Of a DNA stretch of 49,940 nt, positions 7,995 through 16,112 are shown one piece after another (the first letter of the stretch is position 1; each line of letters starts with the position of its first letter). The position numbers and the translations under genes are program-made. Origin of the DNA: Actinomycetota bacterium (GTDB lineage: Bacteria; Actinomycetota; Acidimicrobiia; Acidimicrobiales; MedAcidi-G1); NCBI GenBank assembly GCA_014381745.1, contig JACNLA010000024.1, forward strand, positions 39,971-89,910, given 5' to 3'. The notes under the pieces were generated by a model. That model saw nothing but the letters and a program-made list of their open reading frames with translations. It did not search any database and was not told where the DNA came from.

Positions 7995-9850
7995 GATCCG
8001 CTCCCCTCGTCAGGTTCGGACCCACCGGCCTCAGCGGCGTGCAATTCAGCCTCGTGTTCCTCTTGCTCGTGCTCCTCGCCCTTCAACCAGACATCCTGGA
8101 GGAACTCCTCCTGGTGGAGTTCCTGGCTGCGCCTTGCGCTCGGCACGAGGCCCTCGGGCCGCTGCAGCATCATGTAGACAAGCAGAGCCCCGTAGATCAA
8201 CAGCTTGAAGGACTGGAACTCGTGTAGCAGGCCGGGTTGTCTGGGCCCACCCAGGATCCCGATCAGCACGAAGGACCCCACCAGAACACCAGCGATGTTG
8301 CCCATTCCACCCACGATGACGACCACGAGGATGATGATCGACACCAGGATCATGAAGCTGTTCGGAAATACCGAACCGACCTTGGCTACCATGACCGCTC
8401 CGCTGAACGAGGCCAGCACCGCACCAACCACGAACGCAAGGAGCTTGGCGTTGACGGTGTTGATTCCCATCGCCTCGGCGACCTTTTCGTCTTCGCGGAT
8501 GGCCATCCATGCCCGCCCAAGACGGGAGGCCTGCAGGCGCCACGAGATGTAGATGGCCAGGGCGCAGAACACGAGCACCAGATAGAACACCGACCGGGGA
8601 TCGGTGCCCTTGATTACCACGAACCCCAGGTCGACACCGGGAACATTGGTGATTCCCTGTGCACCGCCGAAATAGGGCTTCAACCAGTCAGACATAAACA
8701 GCAGACGGATGATCTCTCCGAAGCCGAGGGTGACGATCGCCAGGTAGTCGCCCCGCATCCTGATGACCGGAGCACCGATAACCAGGCCGACTATCCCTGC
8801 GAACACGACGACGATCACGAGGGTGACGGCGAAGTGCAATTCCGGAGCGAAGAACGGTGAGTCCGGAGAGGTCAGAACGGCCGTTGTGTAACCACCAACG
8901 GCAAAGAAGGCCACGTACCCGAGGTCCAGAATCCCGGCCAGACCGACAACGATGTTGAGGCCGAGCGCCAACAGCAGGAACAACCCCACGTTTGCCAGCA
9001 GCTCGTTCATGATCGTGCCCAGAAAGAGGGGAAGGATGATGGTCATGAGCGCGACCGACACGAAGAGGATTCGGGAGGCCCGCTTGCGCTCGGGGCCCTG
9101 CAGCGCTCCGTAATCGGCCTTTGCGGCCTTGAGCCTGCCCTTTGTCAACATCGACACGCCACCGATGAGAACCGCCAGCACGATCGACCAGACGACGGTT
9201 AGCCCACCCCGCTTGGCGTATATGGAATCTGTCAGGAACTCCAGGCCAAACCCCTCTGACAGGTCCGAGATGGCGCCCTCCAACACGGCAAAGGTGAGCA
9301 GCCCGAAGAACGAGTGCGAGACCACCCGTCGCAACCCGGCAGGAACCACATGAATGGCCGAACCAACAAGCCCGAGGAGCACGCAGGCCAGAATCCACGC
9401 CAGCGCCCCGAAGCCAATGCCACGCCCATAGGTAAGCAACTCGAGCAGCTGGGGACTCCAGTTGACAAGGGGGTCCCGGAGGTTGAAGTTGTCAAGGGCC
9501 AGGATAAATACCGCCATTCCGGCCCCACCGATAAGCCCGGTCAGGGCTCCGGCCAGCAGTTCACGGCCGCCAGGTTCAGGGGACTCCACGCCCTCCAACT
9601 CGATGTGTCTGGAAACAACCGAGCCCATCACCAACGGAATCCAGAGCAGGGAGAGATAACCAAGGCTCAGTACAGGATGGATGAGGATGCGCCGGTCAAG
9701 GCCGACCGGCATGCCGATCAGCGATACCAGAACCAGCGCGAGGACACAGAGGCCCCCCCACTTTCCGATCTTGGACCATTCCTGATCGGTCACCGGAGCA
9801 CGAAAACCGCCGGCTGCGGACGACCCTGAAGAAGTCATGGTGGTGCTCAT
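7991..9850 (-). CDS. livM: ABC transporter permease LivM with extra N-terminal membrane domain
   Basis: A 619-residue integral membrane protein. The C-terminal half (from about residue 265) is the LivM permease domain, with GLNIVVGLAGILDLGYVAFF, the MRGDYLAIVTLGFGEI coupling region and IREDEKVAEAMGIN. Typical LivM proteins are 300-430 residues; the first 260 residues here add about six hydrophobic helices that are not part of the usual permease core. The C-terminus is a roughly 50-residue cytoplasmic tail very rich in Glu and His. It overlaps livH and livG by ATGA. The substrate is not determinable; HAAT systems carry branched-chain amino acids, urea or amides. Confidence 0.9.
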   Translation of the reverse strand: MSTTMTSSGSSAAGGFRAPVTDQEWSKIGKWGGLCVLALVLVSLIGMPVGLDRRILIHPVLSLGYLSLLWIPLVMGSVVSRHIELEGVESPEPGGRELLAGALTGLIGGAGMAVFILALDNFNLRDPLVNWSPQLLELLTYGRGIGFGALAWILACVLLGLVGSAIHVVPAGLRRVVSHSFFGLLTFAVLEGAISDLSEGFGLEFLTDSIYAKRGGLTVVWSIVLAVLIGGVSMLTKGRLKAAKADYGALQGPERKRASRILFVSVALMTIILPLFLGTIMNELLANVGLFLLLALGLNIVVGLAGILDLGYVAFFAVGGYTTAVLTSPDSPFFAPELHFAVTLVIVVVFAGIVGLVIGAPVIRMRGDYLAIVTLGFGEIIRLLFMSDWLKPYFGGAQGITNVPGVDLGFVVIKGTDPRSVFYLVLVFCALAIYISWRLQASRLGRAWMAIREDEKVAEAMGINTVNAKLLAFVVGAVLASFSGAVMVAKVGSVFPNSFMILVSIIILVVVIVGGMGNIAGVLVGSFVLIGILGGPRQPGLLHEFQSFKLLIYGALLVYMMLQRPEGLVPSARRSQELHQEEFLQDVWLKGEEHEQEEHEAELHAAEAGGSEPDEGSGS

Positions 9851-10974
9851 GCCCTGTCCTCGGCCGAGAGCTGCTCACCGAACAGCCCGGACGGCTTGAA
9901 CAAGAGGACCAGAACCAGCACCGTGAATGCAACGGCATCCTTGAGTTGTGACACGCCGGGAACACCAAGTGGCTCGAGTATCACCAGCGGCGCGATCGAC
10001 TCGGCGGAACCCAACGAGATCCCACCGATCATGGCACCCGGAAGGTTTCCGATGCCGCCGACGACAGCAGCCGTGAAGGCCTTGATGCCGGGCAGGAAGC
10101 CGGTCATGTGGGTGACGCTGCGGAACAGCAGCCCCCATAGAATTCCGGCGATGCCCGCCATTGCCCCGCCGACGGCGAACGTGGTGACGATCGTGCGGTT
10201 CACGTTGATGCCCATGAGGGCAGCGATCTCTTTGTCCTCGGCCACTGCCCGCATCGCCTTGCCGGTCTTGGTGCGTTCCACCAGATACCAGAGGCCCCCC
10301 ATGGAGACGGCGGCGACGAGCAGAACGAGAAGCTTCGTGCCGGCGATCTCGAAGGTCAGGATCGACCGTTGCTTGGAAAGCCACTGAGGCAACTGCGGGT
10401 AACTCTTGGTCGAGGGCCCGAACACGCCCATCACGGCGTTCTGGATGAAGAAGGAGACGCCGATCGACGTGATCAGGGGAATGAGCCGCGGGGATTCCCG
10501 GAGAGGCCTGTAGGCAACCCGTTCCATCAGGACGGCGGTGAGGGTGGACACCATGATCGCCAAGATGATGATGATGGCCAGCGACAACAGGAAGTTGCTC
10601 TCCCACATGCCGGTCTGGGAGAACTTGTCGGATGCAATGAACCCCGTCATGGCACCGGCCATGAACACCTCGCCGTGGGCGAAGTTGATGAAGCCCAGGA
10701 CGCCGTAGACCATCGAGTAACCGAGGGCAATCAACCCGTACATGGCACCCTGGGAGAGCCCTGACATGAGGAGGCCCTTGAACTGGTCGCCGGTAAGGCC
10801 GACAGCGTCAGGATTACGCCAACGGGCGAAGGGATTTTCAGGCGCAACTTGTTGCGCAATGAAGGCCAGAATCCCGACCACGATCAGGGTCACAAGGAAG
10901 ACCCTGATAAGGGTGAGGAAGCGGTCGACCTTGGAGACCTGTCTGGCCGATTTCCTCTCGATCGTCGCTGTCAA
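9847..10974 (-). CDS. livH: ABC transporter permease LivH
   Basis: A 375-residue membrane permease. An initial helix (VFLVTLIVVGILAFIAQQV) and a periplasmic stretch precede the LivH core: GLSQGAMYGLIALGYSMVYG, INFAHGEVFMAGA, AVAEDKEIAALMGIN (coupling helix) and VVGGIGNLPGAMIGG. The frame is open to 11115, but I choose the TTG at 10974 because AGGGGG lies 7 nt upstream and the preceding 47 residues look non-coding; this leaves the core intact. It is the promoter-proximal gene of livHMGF and is divergent from the aminotransferase. No periplasmic binding protein (livK) gene is nearby. Confidence 0.9.
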   Translation of the reverse strand: MTATIERKSARQVSKVDRFLTLIRVFLVTLIVVGILAFIAQQVAPENPFARWRNPDAVGLTGDQFKGLLMSGLSQGAMYGLIALGYSMVYGVLGFINFAHGEVFMAGAMTGFIASDKFSQTGMWESNFLLSLAIIIILAIMVSTLTAVLMERVAYRPLRESPRLIPLITSIGVSFFIQNAVMGVFGPSTKSYPQLPQWLSKQRSILTFEIAGTKLLVLLVAAVSMGGLWYLVERTKTGKAMRAVAEDKEIAALMGINVNRTIVTTFAVGGAMAGIAGILWGLLFRSVTHMTGFLPGIKAFTAAVVGGIGNLPGAMIGGISLGSAESIAPLVILEPLGVPGVSQLKDAVAFTVLVLVLLFKPSGLFGEQLSAEDRA

Positions 10975-11188
10975 CCGACTACCCCCTGCAAAGTGATGAA
11001 TGGCCCCATCGGAAACCCGCCCGGCCACGCCGACCGCCGTAGCGCACCGGAAGGGCACGACCACAGACGACTGGTGGGCAGACCCCCTGATGCTGCGGGA
11101 GGCACAGTAGCGCACCCGGCAGGGAGGGCCAACATCTCACTCCGCCCCACTCTCCCCGCCAGAGGGGCCACCGGTAACATCCACGGGC

Positions 11189-12127
11189 ATGAACCAGGGA
11201 CACACACCGGGCAGCGTCCGCAGCACCCATCAGGCGCTACCTGATCCACGCAACGCCACGGTGCAGATCTACATCAACGGTGTCTTTCATCCACGGGCCG
11301 AGGCGAAGGTCTCCGTCTTCGACAGCGGCTTCCTGGTTGGCGACGGGGTCTGGGAGGGCATAAGGCTCCACAACGGGCGCTTTGCCTTCCTCGACCGCCA
11401 CATGGATCGTCTCTTTGCCGGCCTGGCGGCAATCGACCTGAACATCGGCATGACCCGGGATGAGGTCGTTGAGGCCCTCCAGTCGACCGTTGACCAAAAC
11501 GACATGCACGACTCCGTCCATGTGCGCCTGATGGTCACGAGGGGCGACAAGACAACCCCCTCCCAACATCCTGCCAACGTGGTCGGCGGCCCCAACGTGG
11601 TGATCATCGCCGAACACAAGACAGCGGACCCCGCCGTGTCAGACCAGGGGGTCTCGCTGTTCACTGCCACTGTTCGCCGACCGCCGCCCGACACCCTCGA
11701 TCAGCGTCTCAACTCGCACTCCAAGTTGCACGAGGTGATCGCCCTCATCCAGGCCACCAGGGCCGGAGCCGACGAGGCGCTCATGCTGGACCCGACCGGA
11801 GCGGTCGCCACCTGCAACGCCACCAACTTCTTCGTGGTCAGGTCTGGCGAACTCTGGACCTCAACCGGCCACTACAACCTGCACGGCATCACCAGGGCCG
11901 TCGTGCTTGAAGAGGCCGCAGCGGCCGGCATCACCACAAGGGAACAACCATTTTCACTAACCGACGTCTACTCGGCCGACGAAGCCTTCGTCACGGGAAC
12001 GTTCGGAGGCCTCACCCCTGTCTCCGAGGTAGACGGCAGAACCATCGGAACCGAGGTGCGGGGCCCGGTCACCACACGCCTGAACGACCTGTACCTGGCT
12101 GCAGTGGCCACCTCGGTGGCACGGTGA
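11189..12127 (+). CDS. Class IV (branched-chain / D-amino acid type) aminotransferase
   Basis: A 312-residue PLP enzyme of fold type IV. It begins YINGVFHPRAEAKVSVFDSG, VGDGVWEGIR, as in BCAT, D-amino-acid transaminase and aminodeoxychorismate lyase; the Schiff-base lysine is K179 in NSHSKLHEV. The usual glutamate that contacts the PLP pyridine nitrogen (pattern VxE...N(I/L)F) is not there: the sequence reads AVATCNATNFFVV, with Thr208 in its place, so substrate or reaction may differ from BCAT. The stop overlaps the sulfotransferase start (GTGA), so the two are probably one functional pair. Confidence 0.85.
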   Translation: MNQGHTPGSVRSTHQALPDPRNATVQIYINGVFHPRAEAKVSVFDSGFLVGDGVWEGIRLHNGRFAFLDRHMDRLFAGLAAIDLNIGMTRDEVVEALQSTVDQNDMHDSVHVRLMVTRGDKTTPSQHPANVVGGPNVVIIAEHKTADPAVSDQGVSLFTATVRRPPPDTLDQRLNSHSKLHEVIALIQATRAGADEALMLDPTGAVATCNATNFFVVRSGELWTSTGHYNLHGITRAVVLEEAAAAGITTREQPFSLTDVYSADEAFVTGTFGGLTPVSEVDGRTIGTEVRGPVTTRLNDLYLAAVATSVAR

Positions 12128-12843
12128 CCCTCCGTATCAACTGCTGGTCCGGCCCCCGCAACATCTCAACGGCCCTCATGTACTCCTTCAGGGAGCGCTC
12201 GGACACAACCGTCTTCGATGAACCCATCTACGCCCACTACCTGAGGGCAAGCGGCAGACAGCACCCCGGTCGCGACGAGACCATGGCGAGCCAGGACACC
12301 GACGGCAACGCCGTGGTCCGCAACCTGATCCTCGGTACCCACGCCACCCCGGTCGCCTTCTTTAAGATGATGAGCCACCATCTGGTTGATCTGGACACGG
12401 CGTTCCTTAGCGAGTGTCGGAACATCCTCCTGATTCGAGACCCCCGTCACGTGATCCGCTCCCTCAGCGTGAACATCCCCGACGTGAACCTCGGGGATAC
12501 GGGCCTCGAATCCCAGGTCGATCTGCTGGAGTCGATTCTCAGAGAGGGAGGCAGCCCTGTTGTCATCGACTCGGCGATTCTTCTGGCCGACCCACGGCCG
12601 GTCATCGAGAAGATGTGCTCGCTGCTGGAGATCGACTTCGAGGACTCCATGCTGTCGTGGCCTGCCGGTCCAAAGCCCGAAGACGGGACATGGGCGGTCC
12701 ACTGGTACGCAAACGCCCACGCCTCAACCGGATTCCACGCCGGCATTCCCAGCAACGACCCACTCCCGGCCAACCTCGAACACGTTCTGGAGTTGGCACG
12801 GCCCCTCTACAGCAGGCTCCTGGAGCACTCCCTGACCGCCTGA
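12124..12843 (+). CDS. Sulfotransferase-family protein
   Basis: A 239-residue P-loop protein of the sulfotransferase superfamily. The 5'-phosphosulfate loop is INCWSGPRNISTALMYSF (residues about 5-22) and the 3'-phosphate motif is ILLIRDPRHVIRSL, as expected for PAPS-dependent transferases, although some members bind other nucleotides. The GTG start overlaps the aminotransferase stop by 4 nt, which implies coupled synthesis and perhaps consecutive action on one small molecule. The acceptor is unknown. The AhpD-like selenoprotein gene follows 59 nt downstream. Confidence 0.82.
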   Translation: MTLRINCWSGPRNISTALMYSFRERSDTTVFDEPIYAHYLRASGRQHPGRDETMASQDTDGNAVVRNLILGTHATPVAFFKMMSHHLVDLDTAFLSECRNILLIRDPRHVIRSLSVNIPDVNLGDTGLESQVDLLESILREGGSPVVIDSAILLADPRPVIEKMCSLLEIDFEDSMLSWPAGPKPEDGTWAVHWYANAHASTGFHAGIPSNDPLPANLEHVLELARPLYSRLLEHSLTA

Positions 12844-12902
12844 CCAAACCCTCACCACCTGTGGCCGCAACCCGGCCGCCGCCGACGCGCGATACTTCGC
12901 AC

Positions 12903-13466
12903 ATGTCCTGGATAGAGACGGTTCCCGACGACGAATGGTCGGCCAAGGGTGACCTCCTCGCCGACCTCCACAAGAAGGTCGTCGATCCCACACACGGGCG
13001 CGTTGACAACATCATGGCCGTCCACTCCCTCAACCCACGGGGCCTTGCTGCACATCAGAACCTCTACTCCTCGGCGATGGCGGGCACAGCATCCCTTCGT
13101 AAGGTTGAAAGGGAGATGATTGCCCTGGTGGTGAGCCTCGAAAATGAGTGCCACTACTGAGTAACCCATCACCGGCGCGGTCTGCGCCGACTACTCCGGG
13201 ACGACGACCTTGCAGCCGCCATCGAGGCCGACTGGACCACGGCCGACATATCCCCACAGCGCCGGGCGATGCTGGTGATCGCTTCAAAGTTGACCGTCGA
13301 ACCGGGCAAGGTGACCGAAGCAGACATCGACTCGCTCCGCGAGGCCGGGTTCAGCGACCGCGACATCCTCGACATCGTGGAGGTGACCGCCTACTACGCC
13401 TACGTGAACCGCATCGCCGACGGCCTCGGCGTGGGACTCGAGGCCTGGATCCCAGAGGACTCCTGA
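12903..13466 (+). CDS. AhpD-like peroxidase-related selenoprotein (CxxU, UGA-encoded Sec86)
   Basis: Read with UGA at 13158-13160 as selenocysteine, this is one 187-residue protein of the carboxymuconolactone decarboxylase / AhpD superfamily, in the uncharacterized peroxidase-related group. The first part ends EREMIALVVSLENECHY (C83); the codon after Y85 is UGA; the same frame then continues VTHHRRGL... RRAMLVIASKL... GFSDRDILDIVEVTAYYAYVNRIADGLGV to a UGA stop at 13464. The family's redox motif is CxxC followed by xxHH; here it is C-H-Y-U-V-T-H-H, with Sec exactly at the second cysteine. A SECIS hairpin with a GGUCU loop follows. A thiol-peroxidase or reductase role against hydroperoxides is likely. 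Reading it as two fragments or a pseudogene would leave both conserved halves and the hairpin unexplained. Confidence 0.93.
13158..13196 (+). promoter_or_regulatory. Bacterial SECIS element directing UGA recoding
   Basis: Immediately after the in-frame UGA, the mRNA can form an upper stem CGGCGC (13173-13178) with GCGCCG (13184-13189), closing the loop GGUCU (13179-13183). A lower stem GAGUA (13159-13163, including the GA of the UGA) pairs with UACUC (13192-13196). GGUCU is the SelB-binding loop of E. coli fdhF, and the 18 nt between UGA and loop equals, as I recall it, the fdhF spacing. The stem is entirely within the coding sequence, as in bacterial SECIS elements. Confidence 0.9.
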
Positions 13467-13475
13467 GAACCAGTT

Positions 13476-14348
13476 TCAGAGCAGAGTTCCTAAACCCTGT
13501 TGTTCGGCATTGCTGAGCGCCCTCACAGCGGCGGCAATGTCCTGTGAGGCAATTCCAACCGACTTGAAGAGGGTGAATGGCTCATCTGATGGCACGACCC
13601 GCCCGCTGATCAGGTCAGACATGTCGGCATCGGGTTGACGGTTCACCCTCAACAGGTCGCCAGCCTCGACCGCGGCGGCCTCCCGGTCGTCGACAACGAC
13701 GAAAGCCTGTCCGACCACGTCTCCGGGTATTTCAACCATCTCCGGCGTGAAGGCACCGACGGCGTTTAGATGTGTCCCCGGCCGTAGTGACGAGGCGTCG
13801 AACAGAGGAGACCTGGATGGGGTTGCCGTGCTCACCACGTCGGCACGTGCCACAGCCTCGTTGGCATCAAGCACCACCTCACCGCCCACCGCTTCAGCCA
13901 AGGCGTTCGCTGATTCCTCGGTGCGGCTCCAGACCAGCACCTCCCGGATGGGTCTCACCGCCCGGACAGCCGCAACCTGATCGGCAGCCATCGCCCCGGC
14001 ACCCAGCATTGCCAGGACACCGGCGTCGGCTCGTGCCATCTTGTCCGTGGCCAGACCCGGCGCAGCCGCTGTACGGATCGCCGAAAGCGTGGGACCGTCG
14101 ACCAACCCCAGCGGATGGCCCGAATCGTCGAACACGGCGACGATTCCGGCGGGGTCTCCTGGAATCGACGAAACCACCTTTACTCCGGTGTAGGAGTCAA
14201 GACGACCGGGCATGAACAGCGAAACTCCCAGAAGCATCCGGTTCGGTGCCTCACGGTCGCCGACGAAGGCGTCGACCATCGAGTCGATCGCATCTGACAT
14301 TGGCAACGCCAGTCGTACATCGTCCTGATTCAGGTAGCGCATGTTCAT
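13476..14348 (-). CDS. Ornithine cyclodeaminase / mu-crystallin family protein, probable delta1-pyrroline-2-carboxylate reductase
   Basis: A 290-residue NAD(P)-dependent enzyme of the OCD/mu-crystallin family. It shows YTGVKVVSSIPGDPAG, AIRTAAAPGLATD and the dinucleotide-binding VLAMLGAGAMAADQV, followed by VLVWSRT. Family members include ornithine cyclodeaminase, ketimine reductases and the pyrroline-2-carboxylate reductase LhpI. Its ATG overlaps the stop of the aconitase X small subunit (ATGA), which favours the last role: AcnX dehydrates cis-3-hydroxy-L-proline to pyrroline-2-carboxylate and this enzyme reduces it to L-proline. That assignment is from context, not from catalytic residues. 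It ends 9 nt from the convergent selenoprotein stop. Confidence 0.85.
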   Translation of the reverse strand: MNMRYLNQDDVRLALPMSDAIDSMVDAFVGDREAPNRMLLGVSLFMPGRLDSYTGVKVVSSIPGDPAGIVAVFDDSGHPLGLVDGPTLSAIRTAAAPGLATDKMARADAGVLAMLGAGAMAADQVAAVRAVRPIREVLVWSRTEESANALAEAVGGEVVLDANEAVARADVVSTATPSRSPLFDASSLRPGTHLNAVGAFTPEMVEIPGDVVGQAFVVVDDREAAAVEAGDLLRVNRQPDADMSDLISGRVVPSDEPFTLFKSVGIASQDIAAAVRALSNAEQQGLGTLL

Positions 14349-14794
14349 CCTCCGGGTGTGTCGTCGAGACCGTCGCAGGGCCCGGATTGTCGCTTCACAG
14401 AACCATCCTCCCCCACCGTCACATGATCACCCGTCATCAGACCTCGAAAAGTCGCCTCGTCGAGAAGCACCACAGGTATGGAGCGGCCGTACACCTCGGC
14501 TGCGACGATCGCTCCGAGAGACAGGATCTCGTCAGGTTCCAGGGTCAGGATCGCCACCGGTGCCGAGCCGTTTCGTATCGCCTCGAGGAGCACCGAACTG
14601 GAGGAACTGGATCCCCGACCCGAAGCCATGACCAGGACGCGGCCGGCGACCGTGTGTCCTACCTGCGGATGGCGCCTGTCGATGATCTCGCCGGTTGCAG
14701 CATCGACCCCGCCCCAGAAGCTGAGCGGTTCCTGCAGGCTCAGCACCTCACCCGAACCCGTGCCCTCCACGAGCACCCTCGGCCTCTCAGACAT
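14345..14794 (-). CDS. Aconitase X small (swivel) subunit
   Basis: A 149-residue protein matching the AcnX swivelling domain (formerly DUF126): GEVLSLQEPLSFWGGVD, HPQVGHTVAGRVLVMASGRG then SSSSSVLLEAIRNGSAPVAI and a final ILSLGAIVAAEVYG. The SGRGSSSSS stretch is the conserved serine-bearing active-site loop of this domain. It works as the second half of a two-subunit dehydratase with the large subunit, whose stop overlaps this ATG by 8 nt. An upstream in-frame start at 14899 lies inside the large subunit gene and is rejected. Confidence 0.9.
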   Translation of the reverse strand: MSERPRVLVEGTGSGEVLSLQEPLSFWGGVDAATGEIIDRRHPQVGHTVAGRVLVMASGRGSSSSSSVLLEAIRNGSAPVAILTLEPDEILSLGAIVAAEVYGRSIPVVLLDEATFRGLMTGDHVTVGEDGSVKRQSGPCDGLDDTPGG

Positions 14795-16049
14795 CGGCCC
14801 ATACCTGGTTATCAAGCAGCACCCGCCCGGCAATGGCGGAGTCGACGCACTCCGCAGTACCGGCAAAGATGACGTCAACGCCCAGGTTCCCAGGCGCATA
14901 CCAGGCCCACTTTGCCGAATCGGTCATCGCCGTTCCGTCGGTGTCGGCAAGAACTGGAGACATGTAGGTGCAGGTGTCGACAACCAGAGTCACCCCGGCG
15001 GACCGGAGCGCATCTGCCCAACCCCGCAGCTCCAACTCGGCGACGACGGCCCGGCCGGTCGAGACGTACAAGGCCACCTCGGGATGAACGTGTCTTCCCT
15101 CGATGAGCGAGACAAGCGTTCGAAACTCCTCGATGGAGTAGTGGGGTGTGCCCAGGCACACGCTGGCCAGGCCCTTTCCGTTGGCCGTGCAGAGGCTGTC
15201 ACGGGCTGCACGAAGATCGCCGATGCTCACCTCCACGACCTCCGCTGGGGCCCTCCCACCAAGGGCGGCCTCCAGAGTTGGCGCCTCGGGCGTGCTCCCC
15301 ACAGCGTGGAACATCCCAACGCTGCCGGAGGATGCAGCACCAGCCCCGAGCGCCCGCAACCGGTCCTCGCTCTGTCCCGGTGGCAGCCCTTCAATGACCG
15401 GAATGCGGCTGCCGGCGACCGCCCCGACGACTGTGCCGAGCACCGGATACATCTGGTCAAGGTTCATCAGGTCCGGTGGAACATGGCTCATTCCCAACTG
15501 GATCGTTGCGTGGCGGTTCTCGTCGAGGTGCAGACCGGCTGCTGGAACCCGGCCGGTGATGGCAGCGGAGATGTCGATGAGGTCGCCGTAGCGGGCGGTA
15601 CGTGCACCCAGCACAGAGTTGGCGAAGACGATGGCGTTCGACTCGGCCCACGCCACATTCTCGCCAAACGAGGGTCGGTTCTCCAGGTGATAGGGAGCGC
15701 AGGTCCATGTCGGCTGGCAACCCATCTGCTCGTACATCCCGGCCAGACATCTTGCAGAGCGCCCCTGCTCCTCATCTCCACGGAAGAGTTCCGGATGCGC
15801 CAGGTCCATAGAGGCGACGTTCAGGGTGGTGGGCACTGCCACAGAGGCACCGCCGTCGAGGAGACGTCCGGCGAAATCCAACCCCGACTGCCCGTGGTAG
15901 AGGCATGAGTCCACATGGGCGCCGGTGATGTCGAGCAGGCGGCCGACACCCATCGATTCGGCAAGGCGTACGACGATTCGCATGGCCAGTTGGGCAGCAG
16001 GCCCGGCGTCACCCGCCAACCGCTGCCTGTCCTCGGCGCTCAGGTCCAC
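14787..16049 (-). CDS. Aconitase X catalytic (large) subunit, probable cis-3-hydroxy-L-proline dehydratase
   Basis: A 420-residue AcnX catalytic domain (formerly DUF521). Evidence: ITGAHVDSCLYHGQSGLDFA, CQPTWTCAPY, the typical GENVAWAESNAIVFANSVLG then GARTARYGD, and VDTCTYMSP near the end. The cysteines are candidate Fe-S ligands. In bacteria this family dehydrates cis-3-hydroxy-L-proline; in archaea a homologous pair dehydrates phosphomevalonate. The coupled OCD-family gene favours hydroxyproline catabolism. It starts at the ATG at 16049, 63 nt after the GFA gene on the same strand. Confidence 0.9.
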   Translation of the reverse strand: MDLSAEDRQRLAGDAGPAAQLAMRIVVRLAESMGVGRLLDITGAHVDSCLYHGQSGLDFAGRLLDGGASVAVPTTLNVASMDLAHPELFRGDEEQGRSARCLAGMYEQMGCQPTWTCAPYHLENRPSFGENVAWAESNAIVFANSVLGARTARYGDLIDISAAITGRVPAAGLHLDENRHATIQLGMSHVPPDLMNLDQMYPVLGTVVGAVAGSRIPVIEGLPPGQSEDRLRALGAGAASSGSVGMFHAVGSTPEAPTLEAALGGRAPAEVVEVSIGDLRAARDSLCTANGKGLASVCLGTPHYSIEEFRTLVSLIEGRHVHPEVALYVSTGRAVVAELELRGWADALRSAGVTLVVDTCTYMSPVLADTDGTAMTDSAKWAWYAPGNLGVDVIFAGTAECVDSAIAGRVLLDNQVWADV

Positions 16050-16112
16050 CTTTGGAGCGTAGGTTCTGGGCGACCACCGATCCCAACCACAGGGTGGCGG
16101 CGCCAGACAGTC

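Noticed and set aside
10975-11188. A regulatory element or small gene in the livH/aminotransferase divergent space
   Set aside because: Only short, low-quality open frames and no convincing hairpin or operator were seen; it presumably holds two promoters, but I could not identify them.
12903-13160. Reading the AhpD-like gene as truncated by a nonsense mutation, or as two separate small genes
   Set aside because: The downstream half keeps the family's sequence in the same frame, the stop sits exactly on an active-site Cys position, and a canonical SECIS hairpin follows. A pseudogene would not explain all three.
14478-15908. A 476-residue plus-strand open frame opposite the aconitase X genes
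   Set aside because: It is the complement of three well-supported overlapping genes; its composition (Arg/Gly/His-rich) matches no family and reflects high GC.
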